Part shown: in pieces, positions 7,844-17,294 of the stretch | Position numbering within the stretch: position 1 is the stretch's first letter | How the letters are laid out: each line of letters begins with the position of its first letter | Source of the DNA: JAGOFO01 sp964522105 | GTDB taxonomy: Bacteria > Myxococcota_A > UBA9042 > DTJE01 | Length of the DNA: 64,000 nt | NCBI GenBank assembly: GCA_964522105.1 | Contig: CAZFVA010000012.1 | Span: 25,971-89,970, forward strand | Direction: 5' to 3' | The notes under the pieces: generated by a model | Told to the model about the DNA's origin: nothing | Databases searched by the model: none | Seen by the model: only the letters and a program-made list of their open reading frames with translations | Made by a program: the position numbers and the translations under genes

Positions 7844-9444
7844 GAATTCACCGCCTTTTTCGGCACCTTGCGGACGGCCTGTACACAGGCGCGACGGGCA
7901 ATAATCACCGACAGCCCTTTGTATTCAATTTCACCGCGCAGGGTCGCCAGATTTTCTTCGTACTTACTTTTGACCGGCACTATGACCTTGATATGTTCTT
8001 CAGGAACGCCAAGGCCCCTGATCACGTTGTACATGTCGTCTCCGGTCGCCATCGTCTGCTGGGTACCGGTCATCGCGACAGTCCCGTTGTCCAGGATCAG
8101 CACGTTCATATTGACGTTGCCACGAACCGCGCCAATCAGGCCGGTCATCCCTGAATGAATGAACGTCGAGTCGCCAATCGTACAGAGGACCGGGAACAGA
8201 CCTGCATGTGCGGCACCGGCAGCCATCGTGATGCTGGCGCCCATGTCGACACAACTGTGGATGCCGTCAAACGGCTCGTAGGCACCAAGCGTGTAGCAGC
8301 CGATGTCGGAAAATGCGCGCTTGACCGAATATGGTTCCAGCGCATCTTTCATCAGCATGTACGAGTCGGCGTGCGAGCATCCGGGGCAGAGCTTCGGCGG
8401 GCGGCCGGGAATTGCACCAAGCGTGGACTTAACGCCTTCGGCCTTTGCAAATCCAAAAACCTTCGAAGCGATCGCGGGCGTCATTTCGCCGGTCCGCGGG
8501 ACGGTACCGTCAAATCTGCCGTGAACAGGCTTTCCGATTCCCTTGACGCCAAGAATCAGCTCCTCGATTAGCGGCTGACCTTCTTCAACGATATAAACTT
8601 CATCAACAGAATCAATCAGTTTCGTCAAAAGGCCCATCGGCATCGGGTAACGGCGGATACTGAGCATCGCATAAGGAACCTTGCCGCCAAACGCCTCGCG
8701 CACATAGTTGCAGGCGACGCCATTGGCGATGATTCCGAACTTTTTGTCGCGGCCATCAAGCGCCAGCGTATTGAACGGTGAATCATCAGACTGCTTGTTC
8801 AGTTCATCCTGCTTGGCCGTAAGCTTCGCGTAACTTCTTCTGGCGTTGGCCGGAAGCAGCGTGAACTGCGCCGGATCGTCGGCCGGATTCAGCGCGTTCT
8901 GCTTGCGCGGTTCGCAAACCTGCACGTCAGCGCGACTGTGGGCCAGTCTTGTAACCAGACGCATCACGACCGGCAGGCCGGTGCTTTCCGACACGTCAAA
9001 CGCTTCCCGAACCATGTCATAACATTCCTGTTGATTGGAAGGCTCGTAACACGGCACAAGCGCAAACTTCGCGTAAAACCTGGAATCCTGTTCGTTCTGC
9101 GACGAATGCATCCCCGGATCATCTGCGACCATAAGGACCAGACCGCCCCGCACACCTGTAACGCCAGAATTCACAAAGGCATCGGCCGCAACGTTCAAGC
9201 CGACATGCTTCATGCTGACGATCGCCCGTTTTCCGGCGAACGACATGCCAAGGGCTTCTTCGTATGCCACCTTTTCATTGGCAGACCATATCGCGTGAAT
9301 GCCCCACTGTTCAGACAGCGGCTCGATGTACTCGAACATTTCGGTGGATGGCGTGCCCGGATATCCGTATGCGCCGCTGATACCGGCGTGGATCGCCCCA
9401 AGCGCAACAGCCTCGTCGCCCAACAATAATTCACGAACGGCCAT
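7840..9444 (-). CDS. iorA: Indolepyruvate:ferredoxin oxidoreductase, alpha subunit lacking the C-terminal ferredoxin domain
   Basis: This is the catalytic subunit that binds thiamine diphosphate and CoA for oxidative decarboxylation of aryl pyruvates. Visible motifs are GYPGTPSTE and ANEKVAYEEALG near the N-terminus, LCPGCSHADSY in the middle and the TPP-binding GDSTFIHSG...ILDNGTVAMTGTQQ segment. The ATG at 9444, behind AAGGGGTGA, is preferred over GTG 9453. At 534 residues it is roughly 70-100 shorter than classical IorA. It ends just after IIARRACVQAV, where the usual two [4Fe-4S] ferredoxin domain should begin, and no CxxCxxC motif follows. The stop is overlapped by the iorB start, so the short form looks genuine. 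Confidence 0.92.
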   Translation of the reverse strand: MAVRELLLGDEAVALGAIHAGISGAYGYPGTPSTEMFEYIEPLSEQWGIHAIWSANEKVAYEEALGMSFAGKRAIVSMKHVGLNVAADAFVNSGVTGVRGGLVLMVADDPGMHSSQNEQDSRFYAKFALVPCYEPSNQQECYDMVREAFDVSESTGLPVVMRLVTRLAHSRADVQVCEPRKQNALNPADDPAQFTLLPANARRSYAKLTAKQDELNKQSDDSPFNTLALDGRDKKFGIIANGVACNYVREAFGGKVPYAMLSIRRYPMPMGLLTKLIDSVDEVYIVEEGQPLIEELILGVKGIGKPVHGRFDGTVPRTGEMTPAIASKVFGFAKAEGVKSTLGAIPGRPPKLCPGCSHADSYMLMKDALEPYSVKRAFSDIGCYTLGAYEPFDGIHSCVDMGASITMAAGAAHAGLFPVLCTIGDSTFIHSGMTGLIGAVRGNVNMNVLILDNGTVAMTGTQQTMATGDDMYNVIRGLGVPEEHIKVIVPVKSKYEENLATLRGEIEYKGLSVIIARRACVQAVRKVPKKAVNS

Positions 9445-9507
9445 TGGATTCACCCCTTATTGGCTGATTCAAAAAATTCGTTCCATTAATTAACCGGAAG
9501 TCCCGGC

Positions 9508-11421
9508 CTAGTTAACGCCCGAGAATGTACCGGAAATTGCCGTCTGCTCGCTGCCACGGACGTAGTTTCCCGTGTAAACACCGGCGCTTAATTCGTTGGC
9601 AGAACCGTTGCAGCTTGTCTCGATATAGGCACCTGCCCCGGAAAGTGAGAGGTGACTGTCTACAACCAGCGCAGCCTGAGCGGCATTCACGTCAGCCATG
9701 GCTGTATCAACAGCGGCCAGACAGGCAGTCCGCAGCCCTTCTTTATCAGTTATTCCTGAAACCTGGCCGAAGAACGTGTCAGCGATCGATGTGCAATCAA
9801 ACCAGCGGCTGTAAGCGTCCTTCAGGTCGGCGGCAGCGCCGACAGTTATCAATTCGGCTGAATCATTAATGTACCCGCCGGTCAGGGTAACCGCCGCAAC
9901 CTTGTTAACTGCATAAACAAGAAGTCTTCCGGGGTTCAGGCCGATCGTGTGTGTATCAATGGAAAAATTGTTACCGGTGCCAAGCGAGCCAGTGAAATTG
10001 CTTTTGGCAATGACCGGCGAATAACTGATGCCGCCGATACCAGTCATGCTCAGCTCAAACTTGCCGCAGGCGTAGTACTCGGGGTCCACCGGATCACAAT
10101 CAAGCTTCCAGAAAAGAAGGAACGTCTTCCAGTCTTCGTTTCCGGTAAATGTGTCACCAGTCGGCGCGTAAATATTGATATTGGACGTCACGTTGGTCTG
10201 CAGAACCATGTTGCGAAGCATGACCGCCATTGAAGCGGCCTTGGCGACCCACGCAGGTGAACTGCTGGAAACGCGGTCCTTCATTTTGTTTACAAGCGCT
10301 GCCTTCACCGTATTGTCATATCCGGCCTCGGCGGCGATGGCGTTGGCGAAAACGGTTCCATCATCTTTGAACAGTTGTTCAATTCCGTTCAGGTAGCAAC
10401 AGGCCTGCTCGCCAGTCGTCTTTGAACCTAGATTACTGTCACATCCGGTCAGTGACCCGGCAGTACAGGCGGGGAAGATACTGGTCAGTGTGAATTTCTG
10501 CTTGCCGGTAAACGAACCTTCAATGTTGACGTCAATGCCGGTAAGAGCAACCGTACCCGACCCACACACTTCCTGATCGTTTGCTGCGCCAACTGTCACG
10601 CCTTCAGCGCAGCCTTTGGCGAACGGACATTCCCGACTGCCAGTGACCAGAACCGTGTACGTGCCACCCGGCGTCAGACAAGGAATTCTGGCAGGTTCGT
10701 CAATTGAACCATGGTCAATCTCGGCAACGGTCAACGGTAACGTATCAGCGTCAATCACACTGGCGCAGGTCACTGTTGAATCAAACACTATTACGCGGTA
10801 CGAAGCGGCATCGCCGGGAATTCCGTCAAAGGTGATGGTCACGTCTGAACAAGAACAATCCTTTTGAAGCACATGCACTTTCACAACGACGTCTTCGGCA
10901 CCATAGGAAGAAATCGTGATGCTGTACATCAGGTCAATATCTTCACCGGCGCGCAGAGTAGTCGATGCCGAACCCGAACCATCGGAAATGGCTGAAAGCC
11001 TTAACAGATAGCCGTCGTATTCCAGAACTTCTTCAGCCCTGGTGATGTCTTCACAATATGAAATTTTGAAGTTAATGGCGGCGTTCGGGATGGCAACGTC
11101 AGATTCCAAATCAACAAGCTGAGCCCTGATAACCAGATCCTGCTGGGCAGCAAGTTCAAGGGGAATCGACGGATCAATCTGCAGTTTCAGTTTGCGTGTG
11201 ATTTCAACCACTTCGCCGGGGATGTCGCCAGTCGCGTCGCCCGAAATGTCGCCGACAACATTGTCGCCGGCCGTATCAACAGGAGTATCGGTGTCGGGAT
11301 TAACGGCGTTGTCGGTTGTAATCAACACGTCATCCACACCGTTGGTGTCCCGATCATTACCAGAAGAACCGCAACCGGAAACGAACGCTGCGCAAAGCGC
11401 CAGAACGATAAAACGACGCAT
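9508..11421 (-). CDS. Large secreted lipoprotein of unknown function
   Basis: This is a 637-residue protein. The start is ATG 11421, nine or so bases after GGAGG; upstream in-frame codons lack a site. The signal peptide ends with the lipobox VSGC. Next comes an Asp/Val/Thr-rich spacer (about residues 16-75, with repeats such as VVGDISGDATGDIPG), then a domain resembling an immunoglobulin-like or big-Ig segment with several cysteine pairs (DCSCSDV, CSG), and a C-terminal half with no recognised family. I recognise no catalytic motif. The spacer type is shared with four other lipoproteins in the window, suggesting a surface-exposed protein. It lies 63 bp upstream of iorA on the same strand. Confidence 0.85.
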   Translation of the reverse strand: MRRFIVLALCAAFVSGCGSSGNDRDTNGVDDVLITTDNAVNPDTDTPVDTAGDNVVGDISGDATGDIPGEVVEITRKLKLQIDPSIPLELAAQQDLVIRAQLVDLESDVAIPNAAINFKISYCEDITRAEEVLEYDGYLLRLSAISDGSGSASTTLRAGEDIDLMYSITISSYGAEDVVVKVHVLQKDCSCSDVTITFDGIPGDAASYRVIVFDSTVTCASVIDADTLPLTVAEIDHGSIDEPARIPCLTPGGTYTVLVTGSRECPFAKGCAEGVTVGAANDQEVCGSGTVALTGIDVNIEGSFTGKQKFTLTSIFPACTAGSLTGCDSNLGSKTTGEQACCYLNGIEQLFKDDGTVFANAIAAEAGYDNTVKAALVNKMKDRVSSSSPAWVAKAASMAVMLRNMVLQTNVTSNINIYAPTGDTFTGNEDWKTFLLFWKLDCDPVDPEYYACGKFELSMTGIGGISYSPVIAKSNFTGSLGTGNNFSIDTHTIGLNPGRLLVYAVNKVAAVTLTGGYINDSAELITVGAAADLKDAYSRWFDCTSIADTFFGQVSGITDKEGLRTACLAAVDTAMADVNAAQAALVVDSHLSLSGAGAYIETSCNGSANELSAGVYTGNYVRGSEQTAISGTFSGVN

Positions 11422-11573
11422 AAAAGCCTCCGGATTTAGAGCCATTCAGTCCTTTTTGGCACCCTGCCCGTCACCGAAAACAGCCACAATGTGCTGAAAT
11501 CTACGTGTCGCGGCGCGTTATTTTAGAGACAGAAGGCACTATTAACAAGGGTTTTCAACCAAATTAGTTACAG

Positions 11574-11603
11574 ATGACTGATTGTGTCGGCCCGTGCTAT
11601 ATT
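11574..11603 (+). promoter_or_regulatory. Candidate sigma-70-type promoter with dyad over the -10, for the cyclophilin gene
   Basis: The -35 is ATGACT (11574-11579) and the -10 is TATATT (11598-11603), 18 bp apart. The -10 is flanked by perfect inverted 6-mers, CCGTGC at 11592-11597 and GCACGG at 11607-11612, which could be an operator or a 5' hairpin. This is by inspection only. Confidence 0.45.
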
Positions 11604-11642
11604 CCTGCACGGCCCCGGCCAAATATCTACAAGGAGTATAAA

Positions 11643-12152
11643 ATGCCCGAAATGAAAACTACTGTCCTTCTGGAAACCACGGTTGGTAACGTCGAAATTG
11701 AACTCTATATGGAAGAAGCGCCTGTCACCTGCCAGAATTTTCTGGAATATGTGCGTTCAAACTTCTTCACCGGAACGATTTTTCACCGGATTATCCCGGG
11801 ATTCATGGCTCAGGGTGGTGGATTCGACGTGGCCAAACGTCAGAAGCCGACACGCGCCCCAATCATCAATGAATCAACCAATGGCCTGAAGAACGTCAAA
11901 ACAAGCGTCGCTATGGCCAGAACATCTGACCCGAACAGCGCAACAGCTCAGTTTTTCATCAACCTGGCTGATAATGATTTCCTGGATAAAGACGAATGCG
12001 CTGATGGCGTTGGCTATGCCGTCTTCGGGCACGTGACGGGCGGCATGGAATGCATCATCGAAGCCGCGGGCATTCCGACAGTCAGAAATGAAATCAGTGA
12101 AGCGTGGCCGACCAAAATGGTCGCAATCAGAAAGGCGTCCATAATTCAGTAA
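11643..12152 (+). CDS. ppiB: Cyclophilin-type peptidyl-prolyl cis-trans isomerase
   Basis: This 169-residue enzyme catalyses proline cis-trans isomerisation during protein folding. The ATG at 11643 follows AAGGAG with correct spacing; the frame extends upstream to 11574, but that start has no site. Cyclophilin signatures are clear: TIFHRIIPGFMAQGGG, MARTSDPNSATAQFFINL and GYAVFGHVTGGM. There is no signal peptide, so a cytosolic PpiB-like enzyme is likely. It stands alone, transcribed away from the lipoprotein at 9508-11421. Confidence 0.95.
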   Translation: MPEMKTTVLLETTVGNVEIELYMEEAPVTCQNFLEYVRSNFFTGTIFHRIIPGFMAQGGGFDVAKRQKPTRAPIINESTNGLKNVKTSVAMARTSDPNSATAQFFINLADNDFLDKDECADGVGYAVFGHVTGGMECIIEAAGIPTVRNEISEAWPTKMVAIRKASIIQ

Positions 12153-12182
12153 AAGTCCGGGCATCTGCAACGGACAGAACCG

Positions 12183-12872
12183 TTAATCGGTGCTGATGAA
12201 CAGGTACTTCGGAAAGTCGTTTCTGGCCACTTCAAGCAACTCCTCGAATTCAGCCGGATTATTAATGCGGTAGAAGTCCACACCAGTTGCACGGTATTCC
12301 GGGTCATCAAACCCGGCAAGCAACCTCGGGATGGCCGACAGACCGGCAGAAACGCCGACTTCAAACGTGACACCAGGGACTGAAATTCTGCTTGCCAGGG
12401 CTTCGCAGGCTTCGTAAATAGCCATCAGCGCCTCATCGCCTTCGCTGGAATAGATGGCAAGCACGCGCCCCTTTTCTGACCTTTCAAAATTACCGCCGAA
12501 CTTGCCGTAAAACGAGTGTTGCGGGTGCGTATCGGTATTATTAAAAAGCTTTTCGTACTCCATCAGGAAACGCCAGAGGCCGAACAATTGTGCCGACGGT
12601 TCCATTGAACCGCTTCTGGCCACTATCAGGACTTTGTTGTGCTGGCGGATGACATCCCCCGGCAGATAGAAGCCGTTATCCTTTGCAATGGTCTGAAGCC
12701 TGTTAACGTCATAAAGAATGTCTTCAGGTTTGCACCTGGCACTACAGAACGTCACGTAAGACCAGCCTTTTTCAGTGACTCCGACTTCAGCCGGATGTTC
12801 AACGCCGTTCGCAATTGCTTCCCGCAGACGATCATGCGTCGGTGCCCAGTTGATGACTGTTTTTCTTCTCAT
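12183..12872 (-). CDS. Conserved-looking protein of unknown function
   Basis: This 229-residue protein starts at ATG 12872 behind CAGGGGAG. I do not recognise the family. It has no signal peptide or membrane segment, so it is probably cytosolic. It contains two cysteines in SARCKPED-like context near residue 45, a mixed alpha/beta pattern and a glycine-rich VSAGLSAIPRLL segment. It lies downstream of the alpha-glucan phosphorylase on the same strand (142 bp apart) and may be co-transcribed, but nothing in the sequence ties it to glycogen metabolism. Confidence 0.75.
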   Translation of the reverse strand: MRRKTVINWAPTHDRLREAIANGVEHPAEVGVTEKGWSYVTFCSARCKPEDILYDVNRLQTIAKDNGFYLPGDVIRQHNKVLIVARSGSMEPSAQLFGLWRFLMEYEKLFNNTDTHPQHSFYGKFGGNFERSEKGRVLAIYSSEGDEALMAIYEACEALASRISVPGVTFEVGVSAGLSAIPRLLAGFDDPEYRATGVDFYRINNPAEFEELLEVARNDFPKYLFISTD

Positions 12873-13014
12873 TAACTCCCCTGCTTTTCAAATCACACAG
12901 ATAAAACACTGATTAATCAGAACCTATTCCAATTGAAGATTACTACTTGCGGGGAAAGCTTCCAAATTGACAGATCAGGCATCAACGCAACAGTCCGAAA
13001 CCATGGAACAACCG

Positions 13015-15570
13015 TCACGACTCCCACGTCATGAAAATCGGCGTATCTGTACCCGGCATACCGTCGTGAACAGGCAGAATTCTGGCAGCGTAGCCGTGCC
13101 GACCTGTATCGCTGCTGGGAAGTTGAGCCTCGAAAATGTGGGCACCGCCCTTCTGGCCGACGTACTCCGCACGCGAAACAACGCCTTCATGAATGCTGTC
13201 ATCCGCGCCAAGCAGGCCTGAATACACTTCGACGCGCACGTCTTCCGGTCTGAGTGCACCGATTTCAGCTTCGACCATAACCTTGATACCGACACCCGAT
13301 TCGATCTCGCCGAGGTCAGTTTCCACAACCTTCACGCGGACTGCCGGCCACAGGTCACGAACGCGATTCTTCCATGCGGCCAGATCCTTGAAGCCCTTGA
13401 AATCACCTTCAGCGCCGTGACAACCAGCAATATGTGCGGGCAGATAGGCGCGTTCAGCGTATTCAGACACCATCCTGGCGGTATTAAACATGGCGCCCAG
13501 CTTCGAAATGGACGCCTTCATCATCTCGATCCACAGCACAGGCAGGCCACTGCGGTCACGGTCATAGTAGAGGGGCACAACTTCCTTTTCCAGCAGGTCA
13601 AACAGGGCTTCACATTCAATTCTGTCCTGTTCGACGACATCGGAAGAAACATCGCCGCCGCCGATTTCCCAGCCGGTGTCAGGCGAATATCCTTCATCCC
13701 ACCAGCCATCAAGTACCGAAAGGTTAAGGGCGCCATTGACGGCGGCCTTCATCCCGCTGGTGCCGGAAGCTTCAAGCGGGCGACGCGGGGTGTTCAGCCA
13801 GACGTCCACGCCCTGAACCATATATTTGGCCACATTGATGTCATAGTCTTCCAGGAATACGACACGCGAACGAATTCGGGGGTCACGTGTAAAGTGCACG
13901 ACTTTCTTAATGATTTCCTTGGCGGGAAGATCCTGCGGGTGCGCTTTTCCTGCGAAGACTATCTGAACCGGCCGATCCTTCTGAGTCAGCAATTCGACCA
14001 GTCTTTCCGGCTGCTGAAACAAAAGGCCGGCCCTTTTATATGTCGCAAAACGTCTGGAAAAGCCGATCGTCAGAGCATCTGGATTCAATACATCATCGAC
14101 CGCCGCGATCGTGGCAGAACCGGCCCCCTGCCTTTGAAACTGACGCCGCAGGTGCTTTCTGACGTAAAACATCAGGCGTTCTTTGCGGGAAACATGAATC
14201 CGCCACAGTTCACTTGATGGTATGGACTTAACCCGGTCCCATATATCGTGGTCCTCGGGATGGTCCTTATACCTTGGTCCAAGGTACATATCCAGAAGCG
14301 CGTCCATTTCCGGACTGACCCAGGTACGCGTATGAATACCGTTGGTTACATGAGTAATCGGAATCTCTTCTTCCTGAAGCGAAGGCCACATATCGCGCCA
14401 CATCTTTCGCGACACGCTGCCGTGAAGCTTGCTGACTCCATTGGCAAAACCGGCCGTACGCAACGCGAAAACGGTCATGCCGAACGAGCCCTGCACACCA
14501 CCGGATTTACCCATCGACTCGAACTGCGACCACTCCAGGCCAATCCCTGATGAATACCGTTCCACGTACTTACGCATCAGCGCGGAATCGAAAGTCTCGT
14601 TACCGGCCGGCACAGGCGTATGAGTCGTGAAGACGTTGGTCGAAATAACATATTCCATCGCGACTTCACGAGTAATCTTGAAGTCTTCCATGGCCTGCCT
14701 GATTCGTTCGACAGCCAGGAAAGCCGAGTGGCCTTCGTTCATATGGAATACGGTCGGGCGCAGGTTCAAAGCTCGAAGGGCCTTGACGCCGCCGATACCA
14801 AGCAGAACTTCCTGCCGGATGCGCATTTCGCGGTCGCCGCCGTAAAGTGTGCTTGTAACTTCGCGATTCCACGCAGAATTCTGCGGCAGATTAGTGTCAA
14901 GAAGGTAAAGCGGCGTCCGCCCGACCTGAACGCGCCAGATCGCGGCCACAACATCTTCGTCGGCCAGATTTACCGTTACCGTCAGTGGACTGCCATCGGC
15001 CCGCATTTCCTGAGTAACCGGCATGTTGTACCAGTCATTCTCGGGATATTCTTCCTGCTGCCAGCCATCAAGATTCAGTGCCTGTTTGAAATAGCCCTTC
15101 TGATAAAGCAGGCCGACGCCGACAAGCGGCAATCCAAGATCGGACGCCGATTTCAGGTGGTCACCGGACAGAACGCCAAGGCCGCCCGAGTAGATCGGCA
15201 GACCTTTATCGATACCGTATTCAGTTGAGAAGTAAGCCGTCAAGAACCCGTTATCACAGCCGGTTCCCGGACCAATACGGTCTGACGCCCACGCACGCGA
15301 CGTCAGATATTTCTGCATCTCGTCACGCACCCGACGCACCGTCGCCACGTAACTTTCGTCATCGGCCGCCTGCTGCAATTCTGCAGCAGACATCATTCCA
15401 AGCATCCTGACCGGGTTGAAACCAGCCTTTTCCCACAGCTCGGGGTTCAACCGGGAAAACAGCATGACGCCGTCCCAGTTCCACGAATACCACAGGTTCG
15501 ACGCGATCTCTTTCAACGGCGCAAGAGCTTCAGGTATCCTTGGTTTCACAAGATATTGTCTAACTTTCAT
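13015..15570 (-). CDS. glgP: Alpha-glucan phosphorylase (GT35 family)
   Basis: This 851-residue enzyme releases glucose-1-phosphate from glycogen or maltodextrins. The start is ATG 15570 (MKVRQYLVKPRIPEAL), the usual N-terminus of the bacterial alpha-glucan phosphorylase subfamily with a DUF3417-like first segment (FASNLWYSWN-type, seen as IASNLWYSWNWD). The frame is open upstream but without family similarity. The pyridoxal-phosphate attachment motif EASGTSGMKAAVNG is intact, as is the preceding NTPRRPLEAS. It would feed glucose units to glycolysis, and the class II aldolase gene lies 1.7 kb away on the opposite strand. Confidence 0.95.
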   Translation of the reverse strand: MKVRQYLVKPRIPEALAPLKEIASNLWYSWNWDGVMLFSRLNPELWEKAGFNPVRMLGMMSAAELQQAADDESYVATVRRVRDEMQKYLTSRAWASDRIGPGTGCDNGFLTAYFSTEYGIDKGLPIYSGGLGVLSGDHLKSASDLGLPLVGVGLLYQKGYFKQALNLDGWQQEEYPENDWYNMPVTQEMRADGSPLTVTVNLADEDVVAAIWRVQVGRTPLYLLDTNLPQNSAWNREVTSTLYGGDREMRIRQEVLLGIGGVKALRALNLRPTVFHMNEGHSAFLAVERIRQAMEDFKITREVAMEYVISTNVFTTHTPVPAGNETFDSALMRKYVERYSSGIGLEWSQFESMGKSGGVQGSFGMTVFALRTAGFANGVSKLHGSVSRKMWRDMWPSLQEEEIPITHVTNGIHTRTWVSPEMDALLDMYLGPRYKDHPEDHDIWDRVKSIPSSELWRIHVSRKERLMFYVRKHLRRQFQRQGAGSATIAAVDDVLNPDALTIGFSRRFATYKRAGLLFQQPERLVELLTQKDRPVQIVFAGKAHPQDLPAKEIIKKVVHFTRDPRIRSRVVFLEDYDINVAKYMVQGVDVWLNTPRRPLEASGTSGMKAAVNGALNLSVLDGWWDEGYSPDTGWEIGGGDVSSDVVEQDRIECEALFDLLEKEVVPLYYDRDRSGLPVLWIEMMKASISKLGAMFNTARMVSEYAERAYLPAHIAGCHGAEGDFKGFKDLAAWKNRVRDLWPAVRVKVVETDLGEIESGVGIKVMVEAEIGALRPEDVRVEVYSGLLGADDSIHEGVVSRAEYVGQKGGAHIFEAQLPSSDTGRHGYAARILPVHDGMPGTDTPIFMTWES

Positions 15571-15735
15571 TGATATTTCCGTCTGCAAATAACCACGGTT
15601 CAAAACTAAAACCGCGCAGCATTGTACCATTGCCTTGGGACCATCCGCCAGATCAACAGTTGCTTCGACACATACTTGACAACGGCCCGGTTCATTCCCA
15701 TGCATGCTAACGTCTAGTTGCAAAAGGAAAACTCG

Positions 15736-16134
15736 ATGAATGATCCAACTTACGGCATGACCAGACACCTTTCATCTACCGGGTTCGATGATGCGCTGGT
15801 ACGGGTGAACGAAGCGCTGAAAAGCGAAGGCTTCGGAGTCCTCACAAGCATCGACGTAAAAGAGACTCTGAAGAAAAAGCTGGACGTGGATTTCAGGCGA
15901 TACGTGATCCTCGGGACATGCAACCCATCTCTGGCGCATAAATCTCTTCAAGCCGAGCCGTTCATCGGCCTTTTGCTCCCTTGTAATGTTGTTGTGATGG
16001 AGCGGGACGATGGTGGCAGCACGGTCTCGATAGCGCATCCGCGAGAGATGTTCAAAGTGGTGGAAAACCCTGACATGGGCCAGATGGTCGGCGAGGTGGA
16101 GGCGAAACTCCGTCGTATCCTTGAACGCATCTGA
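15736..16134 (+). CDS. DUF302 domain protein
   Basis: This 132-residue protein starts at ATG 15736, after AAAGGAAAA. The DUF302 fold shows in the N-terminal block FDDALVRVNEALKSEGFGVLTSIDVKETLKKKL and the central LGTCNPSLAHKSLQAEPFIGLLLPCNV. DUF302 proteins are small alpha/beta proteins of unknown function, often found near redox or metal genes. It is divergent from glgP, with 165 bp between them. No signal peptide is seen. Confidence 0.9.
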   Translation: MNDPTYGMTRHLSSTGFDDALVRVNEALKSEGFGVLTSIDVKETLKKKLDVDFRRYVILGTCNPSLAHKSLQAEPFIGLLLPCNVVVMERDDGGSTVSIAHPREMFKVVENPDMGQMVGEVEAKLRRILERI

Positions 16135-16160
16135 CCCCACAAGCCACAAGAGTTGCGACA

Positions 16161-16188
16161 TTGCATTACGCGGCATTTTGGTCATAAT
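16161..16188 (+). promoter_or_regulatory. Candidate promoter upstream of the aldolase gene
   Basis: TTGCAT (16161-16166) and CATAAT (16183-16188) are 16 bp apart, about 70 bp before the aldolase start. The -10 matches five of six consensus bases; the -35 is weak. Confidence 0.35.
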
Positions 16189-16256
16189 CAGGACCGTCAG
16201 CGTTCCGGCCGGTACCGGGACGGCAAACTGCCTTTTTAAAATAAGGAATAGCAATC

Positions 16257-17294
16257 ATGCCAATGGTTTCACTTCGTCAACTTCTGGATCACGCAGCAGA
16301 AAATCAGTACGGCGTTGGGGCATTCAACGTCAATAATATGGAACAGATTCAGGCAATTATGGAAGCCGCCCGCGCAACCGAATCGCCTGTGATCATTCAG
16401 GCCAGCCGTGGCGCCAGAAAGTACACCAACGACGCTTTTTTGAAGCACCTGATGATCGCCGCGACCGAAGTTTACCCGGAAGTGCCGGTCGTCCTGCATC
16501 AGGACCACGGCAACTCGGTTGAAACGTGCGTAAGCGCAATTGATAACGGCTTCACGTCTGTAATGATGGACGGATCGCTTGGCGCAGATGGCAAGACCCC
16601 CGCAACTTTTGAATACAATGTGGAAGTCACCCGCAAGGTCGTCGAGGCGGCCCACCCCCGTGGCGTCAGCGTTGAAGGCGAACTTGGCGTCCTGGGAAAT
16701 CTGCTGACCGGCGAAGGTGAAAAGGAAGACGGCCACGGCGCAGAAGGCAAGCTTGACCACAGCCAGATGCTGACTGACCCGGACGAAGCTGCCGAATTTG
16801 TGCGCCTTACCGGCGTCGATGCCCTTGCAGTCGCGATCGGTACCAGCCACGGCGCATACAAGTTCACAGAACGCCCGACAGGCGAAGTTCTGGCCATGGC
16901 CCAGATTGAAAAGATCCACGCCAGACTGCCGAACACGCATCTGGTAATGCACGGCAGTTCGTCGGTTCCCCAGGAACTTCAAGACCTTATCAACAAGTAC
17001 GGCGGTTCAATGAAGCAGACGTACGGCGTCCCGGTTGAAGAGATTCAGCGCGGCATCCGTCACGGCGTTCGCAAGATTAACGTCGATACAGACAACAGAA
17101 TGGCCATGACCGCCGCTATCAGACAGGTTTTTGTGGAGACGCCTGAAAAGTTCGATCCGCGCGACTACATGGTCCCGGCCCGCGATGCCATGAAGAAACT
17201 GGTAATGCTGCGTATGACTCAGTTCGGTCAGGCCGGCCAGGCGCCGAAGATTCGCGCAAAAAGCCTTGCAGAAATGGTGAAGTACTACCTCTGA
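16257..17294 (+). CDS. fba: Class II fructose-1,6-bisphosphate aldolase
   Basis: This 345-residue zinc-dependent enzyme interconverts fructose-1,6-bisphosphate with DHAP and glyceraldehyde-3-phosphate. The start is ATG 16257 with an AAGGAA site. Motifs include YGVGAFNVNN, the zinc-ligand VVLHQDHGNS, SVMMDGS, the glycine/acid loop EGELGVLGN and KINVDTDNR. The length and the C-terminal region fit the subgroup often called the Calvin-cycle type, which is also common in non-autotrophs. The last 10 bp overlap the convergent gene at 17285. Confidence 0.96.
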   Translation: MPMVSLRQLLDHAAENQYGVGAFNVNNMEQIQAIMEAARATESPVIIQASRGARKYTNDAFLKHLMIAATEVYPEVPVVLHQDHGNSVETCVSAIDNGFTSVMMDGSLGADGKTPATFEYNVEVTRKVVEAAHPRGVSVEGELGVLGNLLTGEGEKEDGHGAEGKLDHSQMLTDPDEAAEFVRLTGVDALAVAIGTSHGAYKFTERPTGEVLAMAQIEKIHARLPNTHLVMHGSSSVPQELQDLINKYGGSMKQTYGVPVEEIQRGIRHGVRKINVDTDNRMAMTAAIRQVFVETPEKFDPRDYMVPARDAMKKLVMLRMTQFGQAGQAPKIRAKSLAEMVKYYL

